5,544 bases of DNA from Reyranella sp. Lineage in GTDB: Bacteria > Pseudomonadota > Alphaproteobacteria > Reyranellales > Reyranellaceae. The stretch is from the NCBI GenBank assembly GCA_016780605.1, contig JADHLS010000427.1, forward strand, positions 1 to 5,544. The letters run 5' to 3'. Below are positions 1 to 4,842 of the stretch, piece after piece; within the stretch, counting starts at the first letter, position 1; each line of letters opens with the position of its first letter. A program made the position numbers and the translations under genes. The notes under the pieces were generated by a model. The model did not search any database, was not told the origin of the DNA, and saw only the letters and a list, made by a program, of their open reading frames with translations.

Positions 1-1067
1 TGATCTACACCTCCGGCACCACGGGCCGGCCGAAGGGCGTGCGCCGCGCCCCCGCTACCCCCGAGCTGCAGCAACTCGCCGCCGGCGAGGCCGGCAAGTA
101 CTGGGGCATCAAGGCCGATCCCTCGATCGTGGTGATGATGAACGGGCCGATGTACCACTCGGCTCCCGCCGCCTACGGCATGGGCAGCGCGCGGCTCGGG
201 CTCAACATGGTGCTGCAGCCGCGCTTCGACGCCGAGGACATGCTGAGGTTGATCGATCGGCACAAGGTCAGCCACATGCACATCGTGCCCACGATGTTCG
301 TGCGCCTGCTGCGCCTGCCCGAAGAGGTGAAGCGCCGCTACGATCTCGCCTCGCTGCGCTGGGTCACCCATGGCGCCGCGCCCTGCGCGCCGGCGGTGAA
401 GCGCCAGATGATCGAGTGGTGGGGCCCCGTCATCAACGAATACTACGGCGCCACCGAGACCGGCATCGTGATGTGGCACGATTCGCGCGAAGCGCTCGCC
501 AAGCCCGGCACCGTGGGCCACGTCGTCGATGGCGCCATTTTGCGCATCGTCGATGCCGAGGGCCGCGACGTGAAGCAGGGCGAGGTCGGCGAGATCTATG
601 TCCGCGGACCCCACTCGGCGGAATTCACCTACAACAACGACGATGCCAAGCGCCGCGAGATCGCGCTGGGCGATCTCGTGACGGTGGGCGACGTCGGCTA
701 CCAGGATCCCGACGGCTACGTTTTCCTGTGCGATCGCAAGCGCGACATGATCATCTCGGGCGGCGTCAACATCTACCCGGCCGAGATCGAATCAGTGCTG
801 ATCCAGATGCCCGGCGTGCGCGACTGCGCCGTGTTCGGCATTCCAGACGATGAGTTCGGCGAGCAGATCTGCGCCCATGTCGAGCCGCAGAACGGCGCGG
901 CGATCGATGCCACGGCCGTCCGCGGCTATCTCGGCGAGCACCTGGCCCGCTACAAGGTGCCCAGGATCGTCGAATTCAGCGCTGCCCTGCCGCGTGAGGA
1001 TTCGGGCAAGATCTTCAAACGCAAGCTCCGCGCCCCATATTGGGAGAAGGCGGGCCGGTCGATCTAG
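1..1067 (+). CDS. Acyl-CoA synthetase (AMP-forming, ANL superfamily), 3' part only
   Basis: This enzyme activates a carboxylic acid, probably a fatty or related acyl acid, to acyl-AMP and then acyl-CoA in the cytoplasm. The reading frame is open from base 3, so the gene starts upstream of the window; 354 residues are visible and roughly 150 N-terminal residues are missing compared with typical members of about 500. In fragment numbering, the ATP-binding P-loop YTSGTTGRPKGV is at residues 2-13, the adenine-binding YYGATETG at about 147-154, GDVGYQDPDG with the hinge DRKRDMIISGG at 229-254, and the C-terminal catalytic lysine in PREDSGKIFKRKLR at about Lys336. All core motifs are intact. The P-loop lies before the internal GTG at 39, so that GTG is not the start. 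The TAG stop is 13 nt before the next gene, suggesting co-transcription. Substrate chain length cannot be read from the sequence; a bile-acid or aromatic acid ligase is possible. Confidence 0.95.
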   Translation, partial: IYTSGTTGRPKGVRRAPATPELQQLAAGEAGKYWGIKADPSIVVMMNGPMYHSAPAAYGMGSARLGLNMVLQPRFDAEDMLRLIDRHKVSHMHIVPTMFVRLLRLPEEVKRRYDLASLRWVTHGAAPCAPAVKRQMIEWWGPVINEYYGATETGIVMWHDSREALAKPGTVGHVVDGAILRIVDAEGRDVKQGEVGEIYVRGPHSAEFTYNNDDAKRREIALGDLVTVGDVGYQDPDGYVFLCDRKRDMIISGGVNIYPAEIESVLIQMPGVRDCAVFGIPDDEFGEQICAHVEPQNGAAIDATAVRGYLGEHLARYKVPRIVEFSAALPREDSGKIFKRKLRAPYWEKAGRSI

Positions 1068-1080
1068 CTGAGGCAAGCGT

Positions 1081-1752
1081 ATGTCCGACGACGACGTCAC
1101 CCTGTTCGGCAAGCTCAAGAACAAGCTCATCGACAGCAAGCAGAAATGGGCCGAGAGCGGCCGTCTGCTGACGGGCAAGACGGCGGCCCATTCGCAACGC
1201 CTGCCGCCGGGCCAGCGCCAGGTCGAGAACTGGCCGGTGCTCGATCTCGGCATCCAGCCCGAGATCCCGACCCATGCTTGGCGCTTGTTCGTCGACGGCG
1301 AGGTCGAGAACCCCGTGACCTGGAAATGGGGCGAGTTCACCGACCTTCCCAAGACCACGCTCACCACCGACATCCATTGCGTCACGGCGTGGTCGCGCTA
1401 CGACAACAAGTGGGAAGGCGTGAGTGCCCGCGATCTGCTGAAGATCGTGCAGCCCAAGGCGGTGGCGCAGCACGTCATCTTCCACTCCTACGACACCTAC
1501 ACCACCAACGTGCCGCTCGCCGACTTCTCGGCCGAGGACGTGCTGCTGGCCTGGAGCTGGAACGGAGAGCCGATCAGCCGCGAGCATGGCGGGCCGCTGC
1601 GCGTGGTGATTCCCAGGCTCTACTTCTGGAAGAGCGCCAAATGGATCAAGCGCATCGAATTCTCGGTGCACGACAAGCCCGGCTTCTGGGAAGTCCGTGG
1701 CTATCACAACTACGGCGACCCGTGGCTCGAGCAGAGGTATGACGAAGAATAG
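1081..1752 (+). CDS. Sulfite oxidase-like molybdopterin-dependent oxidoreductase (COG2041, YuiH-like)
   Basis: The 223-residue protein is a short form of the sulfite oxidase / YedY molybdopterin fold. Visible hallmarks are the single cysteine in TDIHCVTAWSRYD (Cys100), the expected molybdenum thiolate ligand; EHGGPLRVVIPRLYFWKSAK (168-187); and the C-terminal GFWEVRGYHNYGDPW (201-215). There is no Tat or Sec signal peptide; the first 30 residues are charged and polar, so a cytoplasmic location is inferred, unlike periplasmic MsrP (YedY). No heme or dimerisation domain is attached, so an external electron partner is needed. The ATG has a GAGG ribosome site at 1070-1073 with a 7-nt spacer. It lies 13 nt after the acyl-CoA synthetase gene and before a glutathione peroxidase gene. 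Family assignment is strong; the natural substrate of this subgroup is not known to me, so a sulfite or methionine sulfoxide role would be a guess. Confidence 0.93.
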   Translation: MSDDDVTLFGKLKNKLIDSKQKWAESGRLLTGKTAAHSQRLPPGQRQVENWPVLDLGIQPEIPTHAWRLFVDGEVENPVTWKWGEFTDLPKTTLTTDIHCVTAWSRYDNKWEGVSARDLLKIVQPKAVAQHVIFHSYDTYTTNVPLADFSAEDVLLAWSWNGEPISREHGGPLRVVIPRLYFWKSAKWIKRIEFSVHDKPGFWEVRGYHNYGDPWLEQRYDEE

Positions 1753-1756
1753 GCAG

Positions 1757-1867
1757 CCTCACCCTGAGGAGCCGCGCGTGAGCGCGGCGTCTCGAAGGGT
1801 TGGCACGAGCACATTGTTTGTTGCCCATGCTTCGAGACGGCCGCTTCGCGGCCTCCTCAGCATGAGG
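1757..1867. repeat. Nested palindromic intergenic repeat, 111 bp
   Basis: The element begins 5 nt after the stop of the oxidoreductase gene and ends 9 nt before the gpx ribosome site. Each terminus is itself a small palindrome: CCTCA-CCC-TGAGG (1757-1769) and CCTCA-GCA-TGAGG (1855-1867). The 15-bp outer arms pair with two mismatches (1757-1771 with 1853-1867), and the inner arms GTCTCGAAG (1789-1797) and CTTCGAGAC (1830-1838) pair perfectly. Between outer and inner arms sits one hairpin on each side: GCCGCGC-GTGA-GCGCGGC (1771-1788) and GGCCGC-TTC-GCGGCC (1839-1853). The fold is therefore a cross-shaped structure with a 32-nt apical loop. From memory, near-identical sequences recur many times between genes in Bradyrhizobium and related genomes; I could not search. 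No target-site duplication or coding capacity is visible, so it would depend on enzymes encoded elsewhere for mobility. Confidence 0.88.
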
Positions 1868-1875
1868 TTCTACAC

Positions 1876-1880
1876 GGAGG
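1876..1880 (+). promoter_or_regulatory. Ribosome binding site that fixes the gpx start
   Basis: GGAGG lies 7 nt before the ATG at 1888. An in-frame TTG at 1882 would be only 1 nt from this site, so the ATG is the better start. The site lies just outside the palindromic repeat, so the repeat does not bury it directly. Confidence 0.8.
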
Positions 1881-1887
1881 CTTGAAA

Positions 1888-2367
1888 ATGGCATCGGCGC
1901 ATGACTTCACCTTCACCACCATCGACAACAAGCCGCTCGACATGAAGGGCTTTGCCGGAAAGCCGGTGCTGCTGGTGAATGTCGCCTCCTATTGCGGGTT
2001 CACGCCGCAATACACCGACCTCGAGAAGCTGCACGAGACTTATGGGCCGAGGGGCCTGGTGGTGCTGGGCGTGCCGTCGAACGATTTCGGCGCCCAGGAG
2101 CCGCGCACCGAGCCCGAGATCGCCAAGTTCTGCGAGACCATGTACGGCGTGAAGTTTCCGCTCACCTCGAAGCAGAAGGTGATCGGGCCCGACGCGCACG
2201 CACTCTATCAATGGATCGCCAAGGAGGCGGGCGAGGGAGCGGCGCCCAAGTGGAACTTCCACAAGTACCTGATCGGCAAGGACGGCAGCCTGCAGGGCGC
2301 CTGGCCAAGCCGCGTGCGCCCGGGGTCGAGCGAGATCACCGAGGCGATCGAAAAGGCGCTCCCTTAA
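1888..2367 (+). CDS. Glutathione peroxidase family protein (probably thioredoxin-type thiol peroxidase)
   Basis: The 159-residue cytoplasmic protein reduces hydrogen peroxide or organic hydroperoxides. Its peroxidatic cysteine is Cys36 in NVASYCGFTPQY, a position that is selenocysteine in animal GPX1. The other catalytic residues are present: Gln70 in NDFGAQEP, and Trp122-Asn123 in KWNFHKYLI. A second cysteine, Cys82 in KFCETMYGVKFP, falls where the resolving cysteine sits in yeast Gpx3 (Cys36/Cys82). This suggests an atypical two-cysteine enzyme recycled by thioredoxin rather than glutathione; that is inference from the family. No signal peptide is seen. Length is normal for bacterial members. 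The gene follows a redox oxidoreductase gene across a palindromic repeat, and it ends one base before the convergent uracil-DNA glycosylase gene. Confidence 0.95.
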   Translation: MASAHDFTFTTIDNKPLDMKGFAGKPVLLVNVASYCGFTPQYTDLEKLHETYGPRGLVVLGVPSNDFGAQEPRTEPEIAKFCETMYGVKFPLTSKQKVIGPDAHALYQWIAKEAGEGAAPKWNFHKYLIGKDGSLQGAWPSRVRPGSSEITEAIEKALP

Positions 2368-2384
2368 GTTACTTGAGCGCCTTT
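2352..2384. terminator. Possible bidirectional terminator shared by convergent gpx and udg
   Basis: AAAGGCGCTC (2352-2361) and GAGCGCCTTT (2375-2384) form a perfect 10-bp inverted repeat with a 13-nt loop. The loop contains both stop codons: TAA of gpx (2365-2367) and, on the other strand, TAA of the glycosylase gene (2369-2371). Read from either strand, the stem ends in a short T run (3 T on +, 4 T on -). That is shorter than a textbook intrinsic terminator, so efficiency may be modest or need a factor. Confidence 0.55.
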
Positions 2385-3016
2385 CGGACGCTCTCGAACA
2401 CCTGGTGGAACATCTCCGTCGTCAGGCGGCCGGTATTCGTGTTGTAGCGGGAGCAGTGGTAGCTATCGGCGAGCGTCAGGCCCGTCGGCAGGCTGTGCAA
2501 TCGCCCGTGGATGAAGGGATAGCTGCCCGCCGGGCGCACCGTCAGTGCGCGCAGCACTTGGTCGTGCGCGCCCTTGCCCAGGGCAACGATGACCTTGAGC
2601 TCGGGCATCACCGCGATTTCGGCCTGCAGGAACGGCCGGCAGTTGGTGAACTCGACGGGCAGCGGCTTGTTCTCGGGCGGCAGGCAGCGCACGGCGTTGG
2701 CGATGCGCGCGTCGACCAGACGCAGGCCGTCGTTGGGATCGGCCTTGTAGATGCCCTGGGCAAAGCCGAACGTCAGCAGCGTCGAGTACAAGAGGTCGCC
2801 GGCATAGTCGCCGGTGAAGGGCCGGCCGGTGCGGTTGGCGCCGCGCATGCCGGGCGCCAGCCCCACGATCAGCAGGCGCGCGTCGAGATGGCCGAACGAG
2901 CGGACCGGCGCATTCTTCCAGTCGGGATATTCGCCCTGAAGCTCGTGCCGGAAGGCGACGAGCCGGGGGCAACGCGGACAGTCGAGGGGCGGCTCGTTGA
3001 AACGCTCGGCAGCCAC
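2369..3016 (-). CDS. Family 5 uracil-DNA glycosylase (UDGb type), Fe-S protein
   Basis: The 215-residue enzyme removes uracil, and in this family often other deaminated bases, from DNA as the first step of base excision repair. Motif 1 is GLAPGMRGANRTGRPF (52-67), with alanine where families 1 and 4 carry a catalytic Asn, Asp or Glu, as expected for family 5; Asp70 in TGDYAG may take part in catalysis. The second active-site motif is SYHCSRYNTNTG (185-196, His187). Four cysteines suit a 4Fe-4S cluster: Cys13 and Cys16 (CPRC), Cys111, and Cys126 (C-x14-C). The start is GTG at 3016, because no other start lies between an in-frame TAA at 3025 and the Cys pair. No clear ribosome site precedes it, so translation probably couples to the upstream NYN gene, which ends 6 nt before it. 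Confidence 0.92.
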   Translation of the reverse strand: MAAERFNEPPLDCPRCPRLVAFRHELQGEYPDWKNAPVRSFGHLDARLLIVGLAPGMRGANRTGRPFTGDYAGDLLYSTLLTFGFAQGIYKADPNDGLRLVDARIANAVRCLPPENKPLPVEFTNCRPFLQAEIAVMPELKVIVALGKGAHDQVLRALTVRPAGSYPFIHGRLHSLPTGLTLADSYHCSRYNTNTGRLTTEMFHQVFESVRKALK

Positions 3017-3022
3017 AGACGA

Positions 3023-3637
3023 TTAGGCCGTCCGCATCAGGTGCTCGGGGGCTTCCTCGCCGAGATCGCCGTTGGCGACAGCCGGCCGCTGCGGGCGCTC
3101 CGACGGATTGCGCGCGATCAGCGGCGCGAGCTCGGAGAGCTCGATGAAGTCGTCGGCCTGGCGGCGCAGCTCGTCGGCCACCATCGGCGGCGAGGACTTG
3201 ATGGTGCTGACCACCGAGACGCGCAGGCCCTTGCGCTGAACTGCCTCGACTAGGCGGCGGAAGTCGCCGTCGCCGGAGAACAGGATCACATGGTCGAGGT
3301 GATCGGCCATCTCGAGCACGTCGATGGCGAGCTCGATGTCCATGTTGCCCTTGATCTTGCGGCGGCCCATGGCGTCGGTGAATTCCTTGGTCGGCTTGGT
3401 GACCATGGTGTAGCCGTTGTAGTCCAGCCAATCGATCAGCGGCCGGATCGGCGAGTACTCCTGATCCTCAACCAGGGCGGTGTAGTAATAGGCGCGGACC
3501 AGCCGACCCTTCTCGCGGAACACCTTGAGCAGGCGGCGATAGTCGATGTCGAAGCCCAGCGCGCGGGCAGCGGAGTAGAGGTTGGCGCCGTCGATGAAGA
3601 GCGCCACGCGCTCGTTCTCGTAGAAATTGCCTTTCAT
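3023..3637 (-). CDS. NYN-domain protein, LabA/DUF88-like putative ribonuclease
   Basis: The 204-residue protein has a PIN-like NYN fold in its first 170 residues. The acidic metal site is visible: Asp16 and Asn19 in LFIDGANLY, Asp100 in KGNMDIELAIDVL with Asp106 nearby, and Asp123/Asp125 in FSGDGDF. Proteins of this fold are metal-dependent RNases or predicted RNases; the target of this alphaproteobacterial group is not known to me. The last 30 residues are a low-complexity Pro/Arg/Glu-rich tail without a domain. The ATG at 3637 has AAGGA 8 nt upstream. The gene is divergent from folK across a 144-nt AT-rich gap, and the glycosylase gene follows 6 nt downstream in the same frame, so the two are probably one transcript. 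No signal peptide or membrane segment is seen. Confidence 0.92.
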   Translation of the reverse strand: MKGNFYENERVALFIDGANLYSAARALGFDIDYRRLLKVFREKGRLVRAYYYTALVEDQEYSPIRPLIDWLDYNGYTMVTKPTKEFTDAMGRRKIKGNMDIELAIDVLEMADHLDHVILFSGDGDFRRLVEAVQRKGLRVSVVSTIKSSPPMVADELRRQADDFIELSELAPLIARNPSERPQRPAVANGDLGEEAPEHLMRTA

Positions 3638-3781
3638 GGCCTTAATCCTTTTTAGGAATATGCGCAGAGGGAGCGAAAAAAATTATGTAGCCGCAGGAGT
3701 TAAGTAACCCACACCCCTCCCGCAACGTCTTAAGTTTAGGCCATTATCCCATAAATCACAAGGGCTTGCAGGAGTTTGCTG
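3638..3781. promoter_or_regulatory. Divergent intergenic region between the NYN gene and folK
   Basis: This 144-nt gap is clearly richer in A and T than its surroundings and must hold promoters for two divergent units. On the - strand CATAAT (3687-3682) follows a 7-base T run and lies 45 nt before the NYN ATG. On the + strand CATTAT (3742-3747) and CATAAA (3750-3755) lie about 30 nt before the folK start. I see no good -35 partner for any of them. TTAAGT occurs twice, at 3700-3705 and 3730-3735, exactly 30 bp apart. Confidence 0.5.
3770..3774 (+). promoter_or_regulatory. Ribosome binding site that decides the folK start
   Basis: AGGAG lies 7 nt before GTG at 3782 but only 1 nt before the in-frame TTG at 3776. 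The GTG is therefore the likely start, giving MENTGQSPIYIALGANL at the N-terminus. Confidence 0.75.
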
Positions 3782-4297
3782 GTGGAAAACACCGGACAGT
3801 CACCGATCTACATTGCCTTGGGGGCCAATCTCGACCATCCGGAATATGGCCCTCCCAAACGTGTTTTGGAGGCGGCCCTTGAGGAATTGGAACGCCGCGG
3901 CGTCGCGGTGCGGCGGGTGTCGCCCTGGTACCGCACGGCGCCAGTGCCGGCCTCGGACCAGCCCTGGTACGTCAATGCCGTAGCCGAGGTCGCGACGGAC
4001 TTGGGCGCCGACCGGCTGCTGGGCCTCCTGCACGAGGTCGAGGCGGCCTTCGGTCGGGTCCGGTCCGTGCCCAACGCCGCCCGCCTGATCGACCTCGATC
4101 TCCTTGATTATCATCGAGAATTGGCCGCCGGCGGCCCGGGGAAAGCGACCCTGCCGCATCCTCGCCTGGAGGGCCGCGCTTTCGTCATCCGCCCCCTGGC
4201 CGACCTCGCCCCCACTTGGCGTCATCCTCGCACCGGCGCCTCGATCCGGGCCCTGCTGGCAGGTCTGCCGGCGGACCAAGTGATTGAGCGGATGTGA
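3782..4297 (+). CDS. folK: 2-amino-4-hydroxy-6-hydroxymethyldihydropteridine pyrophosphokinase (HPPK)
   Basis: The 171-residue cytoplasmic enzyme transfers pyrophosphate from ATP to hydroxymethyldihydropterin, the step before dihydropteroate synthase in folate synthesis. The N-terminal strand YIALGANLD (10-18) is typical. WYRTAPVPASDQPWYVNAVA (49-68) carries the conserved substrate-binding segment. The magnesium-binding pair is Asp104 and Asp106 in ARLIDLDLLDY. The C-terminal signature is LPHPRLEGRAFVIRPLADLAP (124-144). Length is normal, and no DHPS or DHNA domain is fused to it. It starts with GTG and ends 79 nt before rpoZ, with a candidate rpoZ promoter between them. The folK-rpoZ-rel order is common in Alphaproteobacteria, to my knowledge. 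Confidence 0.95.
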   Translation: MENTGQSPIYIALGANLDHPEYGPPKRVLEAALEELERRGVAVRRVSPWYRTAPVPASDQPWYVNAVAEVATDLGADRLLGLLHEVEAAFGRVRSVPNAARLIDLDLLDYHRELAAGGPGKATLPHPRLEGRAFVIRPLADLAPTWRHPRTGASIRALLAGLPADQVIERM

Positions 4298-4319
4298 GGG
4301 GCACCCATATGATGAGGGG

Positions 4320-4347
4320 TTGTTTTTCAGGCCCGTCCGCGTATAAC
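4320..4347 (+). promoter_or_regulatory. Candidate sigma-70-type promoter for rpoZ
   Basis: TTGTTT (4320-4325) and TATAAC (4342-4347) are 16 bp apart, predicting a transcript start near 4354 and a leader of about 23 nt. The seven bases after the -10 box, CGCCCGC, are all G or C, a feature of promoters repressed by ppGpp in E. coli, though GC-rich DNA gives this often by chance. A GAGG ribosome site (4368-4371) lies 5 nt before the rpoZ ATG. Confidence 0.5.
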
Positions 4348-4376
4348 CGCCCGCTCCCGGGAAATCTGAGGTCCGT

Positions 4377-4739
4377 ATGGCCCGCGTCACCGTAGAAGAC
4401 TGCATCGTGCAGGTGCCTAACCGTTTCGAGCTCGTCATGTTTGCCGCCCAGCGCGCGCGCGACATCTCGGCCGGCGCCCAGATCACGCTCGATCGCGACC
4501 GCGACAAGAACCCCGTCGTGGCGCTGCGCGAGATCGCCGAGACCAAGCTCGACCAGGCTGTGCTGAAGGACTCGCTGATCTCGGGCATGCAGAAGCATGC
4601 CGACATCGACAAGCCCGAAGAGGTCAACGAGATGGCCGAGCTTGAGCAGGAGCTCGCGGCGGCACTGGCCCAGGGCGGCGCCGAAGCGGCGCAGCCCAAG
4701 GCTCTGCCGATGGCCGAGGAAGACGACATCGTCGAGTAG
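4377..4739 (+). CDS. rpoZ: DNA-directed RNA polymerase omega subunit
   Basis: The 120-residue omega subunit helps fold and hold the beta' subunit of RNA polymerase and, in E. coli and relatives, forms part of a ppGpp-binding site. The core is visible from MARVTVEDCIVQVPNRFELV through AAQRARDISAGA (23-34), the basic-acidic stretch DRDRDKNPVVALREIA (39-54) and the helix after it. Residues 75-120 form an alphaproteobacterial-style extension rich in Glu, Ala and Asp, ending AEEDDIVE; E. coli omega is about 91 residues. An early MAR motif, usual for ppGpp-binding omega subunits, is present at residues 1-3. The gene is followed by rel after 103 nt, the same partnership as rpoZ-spoT in E. coli. Confidence 0.96.
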   Translation: MARVTVEDCIVQVPNRFELVMFAAQRARDISAGAQITLDRDRDKNPVVALREIAETKLDQAVLKDSLISGMQKHADIDKPEEVNEMAELEQELAAALAQGGAEAAQPKALPMAEEDDIVE

Positions 4740-4766
4740 GGCCTCGCGCCATTAGCTGGCCGGCAT

Positions 4767-4787
4767 TAGCTGGATTGAGTCCAGCTA
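4767..4787 (+). other. Hairpin downstream of rpoZ, with an upstream repeat of its left arm
   Basis: TAGCTGGA (4767-4774) and TCCAGCTA (4780-4787) form a perfect 8-bp stem with a 5-nt loop, 27 nt after the rpoZ stop. The left arm is duplicated: CATTAGCTGG occurs at 4750-4759 and 4764-4773, so the right arm could pair with either copy. No T run follows, so this is not a standard intrinsic terminator. Confidence 0.55.
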
Positions 4788-4812
4788 TTCGCGCAATCAG
4801 CATGGAGTGAGC

Positions 4813-4841
4813 GCAATCGTCCCCATATAATGGACGATTGC
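4813..4841 (+). promoter_or_regulatory. Inverted repeat with TATAAT in its loop, directly before the rel start
   Basis: GCAATCGTCC (4813-4822) and GGACGATTGC (4832-4841) are a perfect 10-bp inverted repeat with a 9-nt loop that contains TATAAT (4826-4831). The right arm ends one base before the ATG at 4843 and includes GGA (4832-4834), the only ribosome-site-like bases near the start. As DNA, this is a -10 box flanked by operator-like arms; as RNA, it is a hairpin that would hide the ribosome site. The -35 region at the 17-bp spacing (TGGAGT, 4803-4808) is weak. Confidence 0.6.
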
Positions 4842-4842
4842 C

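Noticed and set aside
39..1067. GTG at 39 as the start of a complete acyl-CoA synthetase gene
   Set aside because: The P-loop motif is encoded in the same frame before this codon, so the gene begins outside the window.
1697..1885. Small open frame of 62 codons across the palindromic repeat
   Set aside because: It begins inside the oxidoreductase gene in another frame and is mostly translated repeat; no ribosome site or known motif supports it.
2405..3253. Long open frame of 282 codons on the + strand
   Set aside because: It is antisense to the glycosylase and NYN genes, which carry recognisable family motifs; its translation has no familiar domain and is rich in residues expected from GC-rich shadow frames.
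2463..3431. Open frame of 322 codons on the - strand
   Set aside because: It is a shifted frame across the same two genes; its Arg/Ala/Gly/Pro-rich composition and lack of motifs mark it as a shadow, not a fusion product.
3693..3776. Nine-base repeat GCAGGAGTT at 3693-3701 and 3768-3776 as evidence of a second start or small gene
   Set aside because: The first copy is followed by no start codon or open frame; the repeat is short and contains a common ribosome-site core.
3776..3778. TTG as the folK start
   Set aside because: It is only 1 nt from the AGGAG ribosome site; GTG at 3782 has a proper 7-nt spacing.
4303..4328. Intrinsic terminator after folK (ACCC ... GGGT followed by TGTTTTT)
   Set aside because: The stem is only 4 bp with a 10-nt or longer loop, and the T run overlaps the better-supported -35 box of the rpoZ promoter.
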